The notes under the pieces were generated by a model. The model saw nothing but the letters and a program-made list of their open reading frames with translations. It was not told the DNA's origin and did no database searches. Source: CBDDKW01 sp965230425 (GTDB lineage Bacteria; Pseudomonadota; Gammaproteobacteria; UBA1113). From it: a stretch of DNA of 24,779 nucleotides. The stretch covers positions 1-24,779 of the forward strand of contig CBDDKW010000001.1 in assembly GCA_965230425.1 (NCBI GenBank). Direction: 5' to 3'. This document shows, piece after piece, positions 7,811 to 16,115 of this stretch (positions are counted from its first letter, which is position 1; each line of letters begins with the position of its first letter). A program made the translations under genes and the position numbers.

Positions 7811-9343
7811 TTAAGCAGTTTTCTCTGTATTTTCTTTTTCTGCTTCGTCTTTTGGTGGAAACATAGTTGTGCTAAGAATATTATCTTTACTGTCCACTGT
7901 GTGTAATATAATGTCGAAGCCCCAAAGTTGATACAGATACTTCAGTACTTCCTGACTAGAGTCGTGCAGCGGCATGCGATTGTGCTGAATGTGGTGTAGA
8001 GTAATTGAACGGTCACCCTTAATGTCCACATTAACAATCTGAATGTTTGGGAAAATACTACTAACATTATATTGATTGGATAAACCCTGGCGCACGGTTT
8101 GATAGCCTTCATCATTGTGGATAGCTTCGACGATTAAGTGTTCATTCTTGTCATCATCTAAAATTGAAAATAATTTTAAATCACGAATGACTTTGGGTGA
8201 TAAATATTGCGCAATGAAACTTTCGTCTTTGAAATTTTCCATGGCAAAATGCAGTGATTCAATCCAGTCAGTATTGGCTAGATTAGGGAACCAGAATTTA
8301 TCTTCTTCTGTGGGATCTTGGCAGATGCGTTGAATATCTTGAAAAATGTTAAAGCCCAAGGTGTAGGGATTAATGCCAGAGTAATGAGGATGATCAAAGG
8401 GTAGCTGGGTAATCAAATCTGTGTGTGAATGATAAAATTCAAGCATGAATTTATCATCCACAAAGCCTTCTGCATGGAGTTGCGTGATAATAGTGTAATG
8501 CCAAAATGTCGCCCAACCTTCGTTCATGACTTTTGTTTGTCGCTGCGGATAAAAATACTGAGCAACTTTGCGAACAATGCGAATAATTTCTCGTTGCCAA
8601 GGTTCTAATAGGGGAGCATTTTTTTCAATAAAATAGAGTAAATTTTCCTGCGGTTCTGAGGGAAATTGACCATTGTTGGCCTGTTGTTTTTCTTGATCCA
8701 TGAGATTAGGTATGGTGCGCCATAAATCGTTTACTTGGGATTGTAAGTAAGCCTCGCGGGCATGTTGACGGGCTTTTTCCTCTTGCATAGATAGCTGTGC
8801 AGGACGTTTATATCGATCCACGCCTTGATTCATTAAGGCATGACAGGCGTCTAGCAAGGACTCTACTTTATCTATGCCATGTTTTTCTTCACATTCGCTA
8901 ATGTAATTTCTGGCGAAGAGTAAATAATCTATGATTGAATCTGCATTGCCCCAGGTTTTGAATAAATAATTATTTTTAAAAAATGAATTATGGCCATAAC
9001 AGGCGTGAGCAATGACCATGGCTTGCATGGTCATGGAATTTTCTTCCATGAGATAAGCGATGCAAGGGTTAGAATTTATTACCATCTCATAGGCTAATCC
9101 CATGTGCCCGTGTTTGTATTTCTTTTGTGAGTCAACAAAATGTTTACCAAAGGACCAATGATGGTAGCCTAAGGGCATGCCGACGGTTGAATAGGCATCA
9201 AGCATTTGCTCTGAATTAATCACTTCCAATTGAACAGGATACGTGTCTAGTTGATAGCTTTGAGCGATGCGGGCTATTTCCGCATCGTAGGCTTCCAATT
9301 TATCAAAGGTCCACTCTGAGCTTGTCGATAAAAATTTACTCAC
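7811..9343 (-). CDS. SpoVR family protein (YcgB-like)
   Basis: A 510-aa protein of the SpoVR/YcgB family, full length. Conserved blocks include GMPLGYHHWSFGK (about 55-67), HGHMGLAYEMVINSNPCIAY (78-97), HACYGHNSFFKNN (113-125) and MNEGWATFWHY (273-283). These His- and Glu-rich blocks suggest a metal site, but the biochemical role is unsettled. The Bacillus member affects spore cortex, and in Gram-negatives the gene commonly travels with prkA and yeaH. Start is GTG at 9343, supported by AAGGAAG inside the end of yeaH. It begins 2 nt after the yeaH stop, so it is the last gene of a three-gene operon. The C-terminus ends in a Lys/Glu-rich tail. Confidence 0.92.
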   Translation of the reverse strand: MSKFLSTSSEWTFDKLEAYDAEIARIAQSYQLDTYPVQLEVINSEQMLDAYSTVGMPLGYHHWSFGKHFVDSQKKYKHGHMGLAYEMVINSNPCIAYLMEENSMTMQAMVIAHACYGHNSFFKNNYLFKTWGNADSIIDYLLFARNYISECEEKHGIDKVESLLDACHALMNQGVDRYKRPAQLSMQEEKARQHAREAYLQSQVNDLWRTIPNLMDQEKQQANNGQFPSEPQENLLYFIEKNAPLLEPWQREIIRIVRKVAQYFYPQRQTKVMNEGWATFWHYTIITQLHAEGFVDDKFMLEFYHSHTDLITQLPFDHPHYSGINPYTLGFNIFQDIQRICQDPTEEDKFWFPNLANTDWIESLHFAMENFKDESFIAQYLSPKVIRDLKLFSILDDDKNEHLIVEAIHNDEGYQTVRQGLSNQYNVSSIFPNIQIVNVDIKGDRSITLHHIQHNRMPLHDSSQEVLKYLYQLWGFDIILHTVDSKDNILSTTMFPPKDEAEKENTEKTA

Positions 9344-9345
9344 GG

Positions 9346-10608
9346 TTATGCTTCCTTTCTTTTAAATAATTCATGGAACACGGGGTATATATCTTTGATG
9401 GAATTGATATTGCGCATGGCAAAGTTTTTGTGAAATTCTTTAACAGCTAAATATGCTCGCCATAAGCTTTGGTGATGACGAGGTAAGATTTCCACATAGG
9501 CAAAGTATTGTAAGCTGGGTAATATATCTTTTGTTAATAATTCTTGGCAGCGCGGTGAGTCGGCATTCCAATTATCACCATCAGAGGCTTGAGCCGCGTA
9601 TATATTCCATTCTCCAGCGGGATAACGCTTATGTATAATGTCTTTCATTTCATCTAAGGCGCTTGAGACTACTGTGCCACCAGTTTCACGTGAATAAAAG
9701 AATTCGTGCTCATCCACTTCTTTTGCAGTAGTGTGGTGGCGGATGAAGACAATATCTATTTTCTCATAGGTTTTAGTGAGAAATAAATACAGTAAAATAA
9801 AAAATCGCTTGGCTATTTCTTTTTTTGTTTCATCCATTGAGCCTGACACGTCCATCAGGCAAAACATCACAGCATTGGTGTTGGGTTTCGGGACTTTAAC
9901 TTTATTACGAAAGCGCAGATCATAAGTATCAATAAATGGCACACTGTTGCGGCGGATTTTAAGTGCGTGTATATGTTGCTCCAGCTCAGTAATGAGTGTT
10001 TCGTTTGTTTCGTCTTCGCTATCTAATGCAGCTAATTCAGCTTCTAGTTTTTTTAGTTTTTTATTATAAACACTGCGAAAGGCGATGCGCCGACCTATAG
10101 AGTTTCTTAAGGAGCGTATAATACTAATATTAGCAGGTACGCCGTAAGTGGTATAACCGGCATTAACGGAATCATATGCTGGAACTTTAGCGAGTTTTTG
10201 TTTGACTAAATCAGGCAGTTCTAAATCTTCGAAGAATAAGTCGATGAATTCCTCTTTTGATATCTCGAAACCAAAATCATCAGTACCTTCACCTTGATTG
10301 CTGGCTTTGCTGTCGCCACCACCGCTGTTGGATGAGGGCCGCTTAATATGATCTCCAGGCATGAATTCTTTGTTGCCTGGGAATAAGCGGTTGCGAAATC
10401 CGCCTTGATCATGTTGAAAAACAGGTTCAGAGATATCTTTTTTAGGGATAATAATTTTCTCACCACTTTGAATATCAGTGATACTCCGTTTACTAATCGC
10501 ATTGGCTACCGCTTCTTTAATTTGGTTTTTAAAGCGATTAATAAAACGCTGTCGATTGACAGCGCTTTTATTTTTACCATTTTTACGTCGATCAATAATC
10601 TGTGTCAT
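9346..10608 (-). CDS. yeaH: YeaH family protein (DUF444, von Willebrand A-like)
   Basis: A 420-aa DUF444 protein. The N-terminal 110 residues are basic and then glycine/serine rich (SSNSGGGDSKASNQGEG), probably disordered. The middle has a charged segment, about 180-220, that looks coiled-coil. The C-terminal half is a von Willebrand A-like domain with the MIDAS residues D253-x-S255-x-S257 (DVSGSMD), T312 (GGTVV) and D343 (ASDGDN). It probably acts as an adaptor for the AAA+ kinase PrkA: the E. coli yeaG-yeaH pair is induced together under starvation. The ATG at 10608 has AGG 8 nt upstream, and the gene starts 7 nt after the prkA stop. Confidence 0.92.
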   Translation of the reverse strand: MTQIIDRRKNGKNKSAVNRQRFINRFKNQIKEAVANAISKRSITDIQSGEKIIIPKKDISEPVFQHDQGGFRNRLFPGNKEFMPGDHIKRPSSNSGGGDSKASNQGEGTDDFGFEISKEEFIDLFFEDLELPDLVKQKLAKVPAYDSVNAGYTTYGVPANISIIRSLRNSIGRRIAFRSVYNKKLKKLEAELAALDSEDETNETLITELEQHIHALKIRRNSVPFIDTYDLRFRNKVKVPKPNTNAVMFCLMDVSGSMDETKKEIAKRFFILLYLFLTKTYEKIDIVFIRHHTTAKEVDEHEFFYSRETGGTVVSSALDEMKDIIHKRYPAGEWNIYAAQASDGDNWNADSPRCQELLTKDILPSLQYFAYVEILPRHHQSLWRAYLAVKEFHKNFAMRNINSIKDIYPVFHELFKRKEA

Positions 10609-10615
10609 AATTTAC

Positions 10616-12538
10616 CTATGATGATTTTCTAACACGCAGATACCACTCTGATAATAATCGTACTTGTTTCGTGGTATAGCCCCTTTCTTTCATGCGGTTG
10701 ACAAAGTCAGTATGTTTTTTCTGTTCATCCTCAGAGGCTTTTGAATTAAATGAAATTACAGGCAGTAAGTCTTCAGTATTAGAGAACATTTTCTTTTCGA
10801 TGACATTACGAAGTTTTGCATAGCTATTCCAGGCAGGATTGTTACCTTTGTTATTAGCCCGTGCTCGTAGTACAAAATTGACCACTTCATGGCGGAAGTC
10901 TTTTGGATTGCTGATCCCTGCTGGTTTTTCAATTTGCTCTAGATCTTGATTCAATGAGTTTCGGTCATAGATTTCACCGGTGTTTGGATCGCGATATTCT
11001 TGATCTTGTATCCAAAAATCAGCAAAAGTAACATAGCGGTCAAAAATATTTTGGCCATATTCAGAATAAGACTCCAGATAAGCTGTCTGAATTTCCTTGC
11101 CGATAAATTCAACATATTTAGGTACCAAATACTCTTTAAGATAGCGCAGGTAGCGGTCTCTCGTTTCGGTTGGAAATTGTTCTTGCTCAATCTGCATTTC
11201 AAGCACATAGAACAAGTGCACTGGATTTGCGGCGATTTCAGTATGGTCGAAATTAAACACTTTTGAGAGTGTTTTAAAAGCAAAGCGTGTTGACAAACCT
11301 TCCATGCCTTCATCAACGCCAGCGAAATCTTTATATTCTTGTAATGACTTAGCCTTAGGATCTGTATCTTTTAGGTTTTCACCATTATAGATGCGCATTT
11401 TTGAAAAGACACTGGAGTTTTCAGGTTCCTTTAAGCGGGAGAGCACCGAAAATTGTGCCATTAGCTTTAATGTGTCTGGTGCGCAGGGTGCAGAATTAAG
11501 TGAACTATTCTCAATAAGTTTTTTATAGATATTGATTTCTTCACTGTAGCGTAAGCAGTAGGGCACTTTGACAATATTAATGCGGTCAATGAAAGCTTCA
11601 TTATTCTTATTATTACGAAAGCTTTGCCATTCAGCTTCATTGGAATGTGCGAGTATAACGCCATCAAAGGGGATGGATGAAAAACCTTCAGTACCGTTGT
11701 AATTACCCTCTTGGGTCGCCGTTAACAGGGGGTGCAATACTTTAATGGGAGCTTTAAACATTTCCACAAACTCTAACAATCCACGGTTAGCTAAGCATAA
11801 GCCACCAGAATAGCTGTAGGCATCAGGGTCATTTTGTGGGAATTCTTCTAATTTACGAATATCTACTTTACCTACTAAGGATGAAATATCTTGATTATTT
11901 TCATCACCCGGTTCAGTTTTACTAATTGCAATTTGCTTGAGTGTTGATGGATGTAATTTAACGACGCGGAATTGGCTAATATCACCATTATATTCCTGTA
12001 AGCGTTTCACTGCCCATGGTGACATAATGGTTTCCACATAGCGTTTAGGAATACCGTATTTTTCTTCCAGTATGGGTGCGTCTTCATCTACCGAGAATAG
12101 ACTCAAAGGCGATTCATTAACAGGTGAGTCTTTTAAAGCATAAAAAGGACATTTCTCCATCAATTGTTTTAAACGTTCTGCAAGCGTTGATTTACCACCA
12201 CCAACAGGGCCTAGTAAATATAATATTTGTTTTTTCTCTTCTAGGCCCTGGGCTGCATGTTTATAATAGGAAACGATCTGGGCGATGGTTTCTTCCATGC
12301 CAAAGAAATCATCGAAAACATGATAACGGGTAATAATTTTGTTAGCGAAAATACGACTGAGAATTGGATCTTTGCGTGTATCTATATATTCAGGTTCACC
12401 AATGGCTTGCAATAAACGCTCAGCAGCATTCGCATAGGCGCTGGGATCTTCTTTGCATAATTCTAAGTATTCTTGCAAAGACATTTCATCTTCTTTAAAT
12501 TTTTCATAGCGAGACTGAAAATTGTCAAAAATATCCAT
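10616..12538 (-). CDS. prkA: PrkA family AAA+ serine protein kinase (YeaG)
   Basis: A 640-aa protein, the usual PrkA/YeaG length. The AAA+ domain has Walker A GPVGGGKST at 110-118 and a hydrophobic-acidic stretch, GLLEFVEMFKA, in the Walker B region. The C-terminal PrkA domain follows (RYLRYLKEYLVPKYVEF and onwards). Family members are described as serine kinases with ATPase, and in some cases protease, activity, linked to sporulation in Bacillus and to nitrogen starvation and stationary phase in E. coli. First gene of the operon prkA-yeaH-spoVR. A strong Shine-Dalgarno, GGAGGAG, lies 8 nt before the ATG. A sigma-S-like -10 lies about 35 nt upstream of the start. The protein is soluble: no signal peptide or membrane segment. 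Confidence 0.95.
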   Translation of the reverse strand: MDIFDNFQSRYEKFKEDEMSLQEYLELCKEDPSAYANAAERLLQAIGEPEYIDTRKDPILSRIFANKIITRYHVFDDFFGMEETIAQIVSYYKHAAQGLEEKKQILYLLGPVGGGKSTLAERLKQLMEKCPFYALKDSPVNESPLSLFSVDEDAPILEEKYGIPKRYVETIMSPWAVKRLQEYNGDISQFRVVKLHPSTLKQIAISKTEPGDENNQDISSLVGKVDIRKLEEFPQNDPDAYSYSGGLCLANRGLLEFVEMFKAPIKVLHPLLTATQEGNYNGTEGFSSIPFDGVILAHSNEAEWQSFRNNKNNEAFIDRINIVKVPYCLRYSEEINIYKKLIENSSLNSAPCAPDTLKLMAQFSVLSRLKEPENSSVFSKMRIYNGENLKDTDPKAKSLQEYKDFAGVDEGMEGLSTRFAFKTLSKVFNFDHTEIAANPVHLFYVLEMQIEQEQFPTETRDRYLRYLKEYLVPKYVEFIGKEIQTAYLESYSEYGQNIFDRYVTFADFWIQDQEYRDPNTGEIYDRNSLNQDLEQIEKPAGISNPKDFRHEVVNFVLRARANNKGNNPAWNSYAKLRNVIEKKMFSNTEDLLPVISFNSKASEDEQKKHTDFVNRMKERGYTTKQVRLLSEWYLRVRKSS

Positions 12539-12572
12539 CTTGCTAACTCCTCCTATCCGATATACCTTTTTA

Positions 12573-12583
12573 TAAAGTATAGC
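12573..12583 (-). promoter_or_regulatory. Sigma-S-like extended -10 of prkA operon
   Basis: The reverse strand reads GCTATACTTTA, one base from the sigma-S extended -10 consensus KCTAYRCTTAA. A weak -35, CTGACT, lies 16 bp further upstream. Transcription would start near 12566, giving a leader of about 28 nt that contains the GGAGGAG ribosome site. Stationary-phase control fits what is known of yeaG/yeaH. Inferred from sequence only. Confidence 0.5.
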
Positions 12584-12685
12584 CTTGTTCTAAATTTAGT
12601 CAGGTTTTGCAGTACAGTTTTTTTTACGGTATCAGTAGGGTAAAATTGCCGAAAGATCATAGGCCTATATATAAGGAAGCGCGCC

Positions 12686-15331
12686 ATGAGCACAACAGCA
12701 TCGAGTACAACAACCTATTTACAGGACTATCAAGTACCGGATTTTCTCATTTCACATATCAATCTTAAGGTTGACTTAGGAGATACAGTTACCACAGTCA
12801 ACTCAAAGATGCAGCTTAGTAAGAACCCAAATACGAGCCGTTCTGCGAATGAATTGTTTTTACACGGTGAATCCATTCAGCTTGAATCTGTGTGTATTGA
12901 TGAGCAAGAACTGAGTGCTGAACAGTATCGTCTGGAAGAAAAGGGCTTAAGACTTTTAAATGTACCTGAGCATTTTAGCTTAGAAATAGTCAACACTTTA
13001 AAACCTGAAGAGAATACTGCCTTAAGTGGTTTGTATACGGCTAAGAATGGTTACTTTACCCAGTGTGAAGCCGAAGGTTTTAGGCGGATTACCTATTACT
13101 TAGATAGGCCGGATGTGCTTGCTCATTTTACTACCACGATCATTGCCTATAAGGAAAAATATCCGATCCTGCTTTCTAATGGTAATTTAATTGATGCTGG
13201 GGATTTAGATTTGGGGCGGCATTGGGTTACCTGGCAAGACCCCTTTAAAAAGCCTAGTTATTTATTTGCTCTCGTTGCTGCTGATTTGGATCAATTAAGT
13301 GGTGAGTTTACCACTCAATCAGGGCGTAAAGTTGCCTTGAATTTCTATGTTGAAAAAGGCTATCGCGACAAAAGTAAACATGCTATGCAGTGTTTGCAGT
13401 CAGCAATGACCTGGGATGAAAAAAACTATGGCCGTGAATACGATTTAGATATTTATAATGTTGTTTCTGTGAGCGATTTTAATATGGGGGCTATGGAGAA
13501 TAAAGGTTTAAATATCTTTAATAGCAAATATATATTAGCCGATGAAAAAACAGCCACTGATTATGATTATGAAATGATTGAAGCTGTCATCGGTCATGAA
13601 TACTTCCATAATTGGACGGGTAATCGAGTAACTTGTCGTGATTGGTTTCAGCTTAGTTTAAAAGAAGGTTTAACTATATTCAGAGAACAGGAATTTTGTA
13701 CTGATATGAGTGCTTCTGCAGTGAAGCGTATCCATGATGTGAAGGTCTTGCGCGAGCAACAATTTCCTGAAGACAGTGGGCCGCTATCGCATTCAGTGCA
13801 GCCTGATGCGTATATTGAAATTAATAATTTTTACACTATGACTATATACCATAAAGGATCAGAGCTACTACGTATGATCAAGACATTGATTGGCGGTCCT
13901 TGTTTTCGACATGGGATGGATTTGTATTTTTCTCGCCATGATGGTGAAGCAGTGACGATTGAAGAATTTATCAAAGCCATGGAAGATGCGAATCAAGTGG
14001 ATTTGCAGCAATTTAGACGTTGGTACAGCCAAGCTGGCACGCCTACACTTGAAATCATTGATACCTATAATGAGCAAGCGCAATCTTATCAGTTAAAAAT
14101 CACCCAGAATTTACAACATCCATTCATAAATAAACAAAATCAGCCTTTGTATTTGCCTTTTGTAATGGGCTTGCTAGATCCCCAGGGGCAGCCTATTGCC
14201 TGTGATTATGCTGAGCAGCATGGGGCGACAGAGTTTACTTTGGAGATACGTGACCGCGTGCATACCTTTGTGTTCAATAACGTGTCTAGCGCACCAACGC
14301 CATCATTTCTGCGAGGTTTTTCAGCGCCGGTAAAAATAGACTATGCTTGGACTGAACAACAGTTGCTTAACTTACTACAATATGACACAGATCCTTTTAA
14401 TCGTTGGGAGGCAATGCAATTATTGTTCACCAAGGAAGTGACGGAGTTACTTAGACAGCAACAGCAAGGCGAGCATTTAACTTTATCCGGACACTTCACA
14501 AAGGCATTTGAGTTTTTATTAAATGTTAAGCTTGAAGATAAACGTTTTCATGCTGAATTACTCACATTGCCAAGTATCGAAAGCTATGTAAAGTCTTTAG
14601 ATAGCATTGATGTGGCAGCGTTAATTGCAGTATTTACTTTTATTGATACTCAATTAGCGCAGCAATTTAAGCAGGCTTGGTTAAACCTCTATATGCAAAA
14701 TGCAGCATATCATGAAACAACCTCACAAACTCGGGCTGTAGCTGAACGTGCCTTGAAAAATACATGTTTATTGCAGTTGGCAAAGGGTGGTTCCAATGAA
14801 GTGATTGATATCGCAGTTGCCCAATATCAGTCAGCAGTGAATATGACCGACCAAATTGCTGCGTTACACGCACTTGTTGAGATCGATTGTCCACAACGAG
14901 ACAAAGCCTTAGCAGATTTTTATCAACAGTGGCAAACGGAAGCTCTGGTGATAGAAAAATGGTTCGCCTTACAAGCCCAGTCAAGTGCACCTGGTGCATT
15001 GCAACGGGTACAGAATTTATGTAAACATCCTGCTTTTATAATGACGAACCCTAATAAGGTTAGGGGCTTGATTGGTGGCTTTGCCACACGTAATTTCCAG
15101 CATTTCCATGATGCTCACGGAGCAGGTTATGATTTTCTTGCAGATAAAATTATTGTTCTTGACCGCTTAAATCCACAGGTGGCCGCTCGCTTGAGCGAAC
15201 CCTTTAGCCATTGCTGGCGTTATGATCCTGCTAGACAGGCAAATATGCGCAAAGCCATGCAGCGGATTTTAAAGAGTGCAGATTTATCTGAGGATGTCTA
15301 TGAGATTATTTCAAAGGCATACGGGGACTAG
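12686..15331 (+). CDS. pepN: Aminopeptidase N
   Basis: An 881-aa M1 family zinc aminopeptidase of the gammaproteobacterial PepN type, full length. The substrate-binding GAMEN motif is at 268-272. The zinc site HEYFH is at 304-308, followed after 18 residues by the third ligand E327 (KEGLT), the HEXXH-x18-E pattern. The N-terminal beta domain (1 to about 190) and the long helical C-terminal part are both present. It removes N-terminal residues from peptides in the cytoplasm and has no signal peptide. The ATG at 12686 is preceded by AAGGAAG. It is divergent from prkA with a 147-nt shared upstream region. No frame damage. Confidence 0.96.
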   Translation: MSTTASSTTTYLQDYQVPDFLISHINLKVDLGDTVTTVNSKMQLSKNPNTSRSANELFLHGESIQLESVCIDEQELSAEQYRLEEKGLRLLNVPEHFSLEIVNTLKPEENTALSGLYTAKNGYFTQCEAEGFRRITYYLDRPDVLAHFTTTIIAYKEKYPILLSNGNLIDAGDLDLGRHWVTWQDPFKKPSYLFALVAADLDQLSGEFTTQSGRKVALNFYVEKGYRDKSKHAMQCLQSAMTWDEKNYGREYDLDIYNVVSVSDFNMGAMENKGLNIFNSKYILADEKTATDYDYEMIEAVIGHEYFHNWTGNRVTCRDWFQLSLKEGLTIFREQEFCTDMSASAVKRIHDVKVLREQQFPEDSGPLSHSVQPDAYIEINNFYTMTIYHKGSELLRMIKTLIGGPCFRHGMDLYFSRHDGEAVTIEEFIKAMEDANQVDLQQFRRWYSQAGTPTLEIIDTYNEQAQSYQLKITQNLQHPFINKQNQPLYLPFVMGLLDPQGQPIACDYAEQHGATEFTLEIRDRVHTFVFNNVSSAPTPSFLRGFSAPVKIDYAWTEQQLLNLLQYDTDPFNRWEAMQLLFTKEVTELLRQQQQGEHLTLSGHFTKAFEFLLNVKLEDKRFHAELLTLPSIESYVKSLDSIDVAALIAVFTFIDTQLAQQFKQAWLNLYMQNAAYHETTSQTRAVAERALKNTCLLQLAKGGSNEVIDIAVAQYQSAVNMTDQIAALHALVEIDCPQRDKALADFYQQWQTEALVIEKWFALQAQSSAPGALQRVQNLCKHPAFIMTNPNKVRGLIGGFATRNFQHFHDAHGAGYDFLADKIIVLDRLNPQVAARLSEPFSHCWRYDPARQANMRKAMQRILKSADLSEDVYEIISKAYGD

Positions 15332-15372
15332 GTAAGTTTCTAATATGGAAACGCTCATTAATGAAACAGAAA

Positions 15373-15400
15373 TGGCCAAATAAGCAATTGTCTGTATAAT
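15373..15400 (+). promoter_or_regulatory. Sigma-70-like promoter of the hairpin RNA
   Basis: A perfect -10, TATAAT, at 15395-15400 is preceded directly by TG. TGGCCA at 15373-15378 (four of six matches to TTGACA) lies 16 bp upstream. The predicted start is near 15407, just before the first hairpin. No coding sequence with a ribosome site follows, so the product is likely a non-coding RNA. Confidence 0.5.
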
Positions 15401-15406
15401 GACCAC

Positions 15407-15600
15407 TCATTGTTTAGAGAGTTTTATGACCTAACACCGTATCTTATTCGCTCTCTGGTTGGTGCTAGGTCATTCTTCTTTGCAGGTCTGGCACTTTATC
15501 TTATCTCGCTCTCTGGTTGGTGTCGGGCCTGCTCTCATTTCTCGAAGACTTGGTACTTTATCCTATCTCGCTCTCTGGTTGGTGCCAAGTCTTTTTTATT
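15407..15600 (+). ncRNA. Candidate small RNA with three tandem hairpins
   Basis: Three units of 48-49 nt, at 15426-15473, 15483-15531 and 15545-15593. Each is a 13-bp stem closing a 22-23-nt loop. The loops are almost identical and run into the 3' arm as CGCTCTCTGGTTGGTG, while the outer stem sequences differ: ATGACCTA, CAGGTCTG and AAGACTTG each pair with their own 3' arm. Unit 1 pairs at 12 of 13 positions, and units 2 and 3 at all 13. Mismatches in units 2 and 3 are all G-U on the plus-strand RNA and would be A-C on the other strand, so transcription is probably plus. The last stem runs into CTTTTTTATT, a terminator-like U run. A TATAAT promoter sits just upstream. Function unknown; the pyrimidine-rich CUCUCU loops could pair with AGAGAG-type ribosome sites or bind a protein. 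No known RNA family recognised. Confidence 0.65.
15545..15600 (+). terminator. Third hairpin plus U-run, likely terminator of the small RNA
   Basis: The stem AAGACTTGGTACT (15545-15557) pairs with GGTGCCAAGTCTT (15581-15593), with two G-U pairs. It is followed at once by a run of T ending TTTTTTATT. The 23-nt loop is large for an intrinsic terminator, so efficiency is uncertain. Confidence 0.45.
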
Positions 15601-15830
15601 CTACTGTCTTTGTAACAAAAAATCTCTGTCCTATAAAACCTTAAATATGTGATATACGTGCAATTTTTGCCTAGTTTCGCTAAAATCCGTAGCTGATAAT
15701 ATTATTCTAAAGTTAAAAATAAGCATATAAGTCATTCTATCTTATTGAATTTAAAGGGTAATTTTAACTTATGCTCGGTTTGATTTTAACGCCTCATTGG
15801 CAATAGGATCTCTATATAGGTAATTAATTA

Positions 15831-16115
15831 GTGTCAAATAGCTACTATATTACAGCGCGCGTCGTGGTGACAGTCATTGATCATGGCCTTACAGTACATG
15901 CTAATGCCTTAAAAAGCTCACGTACTGGTTTGGCTAAATGCCAGTTTGCCGATGCCGAGCTTGATACTTATGTGGGTGAGGTAGCTGATTTAGTGCTACT
16001 GGATTTGCCTGCTGTGCTGGCAGCATATGATAGCCGTAATAATCGTTTAGCCTGTTCATGTCTACAACAGGATGGTTTATTACCCCAGTTAAGGTGTTAT
16101 AGACAAGATGGTTGA
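15831..16115 (+). pseudogene. Truncated beta-ketoacyl-ACP synthase remnant
   Basis: A 94-aa ORF from a GTG. Its pattern (ITARVVVTVIDHGLTVHANA, then S-S-R-T-G-L-x-x-C-x-F-x-D-A-x-L-D-T-Y-V-G-E-V, then LPAVLAAYDSRNNRLA and LQQDG) resembles the first 85-90 residues of ketosynthases of the kind found in aryl-polyene-like clusters, where a D-x-RNNRL motif is typical. The normal protein is about 400 aa. Here everything after that segment, including the catalytic Cys-His-His, is missing, and the last 14 residues look unrelated. The 3' end overlaps the ABC ATPase start by 8 nt, so the deletion probably fused the remnant to the exporter genes. No good Shine-Dalgarno. It could still be translated as a short peptide that couples translation to the exporter. 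Identification is from memory of the family. Confidence 0.5.

Larger units (their letters stand above)
15332..15830. other. 499-nt intergenic region after pepN
   Basis: The first 75 nt end in a TATAAT promoter element. Positions 15407-15600 hold the triple-hairpin RNA candidate. From 15601 to 15830 the DNA is AT-rich with no recognisable gene or strong terminator. Short ORFs overlapping the hairpins translate the repeated units and show no protein-like features, so they are not called. Confidence 0.6.

Noticed and set aside
15426..15593. CRISPR array
   Set aside because: Only three units, the conserved part is the loop and the stems vary, and there are no unique spacers of constant length or cas genes.
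15410..15652. 80-aa and 61-aa ORFs across the hairpin region, with repeated LSRSLVGA-like peptides
   Set aside because: The peptide repeats only reflect the repeated DNA units. Frames shift between units, no ribosome site is seen, and stem covariation argues for RNA.
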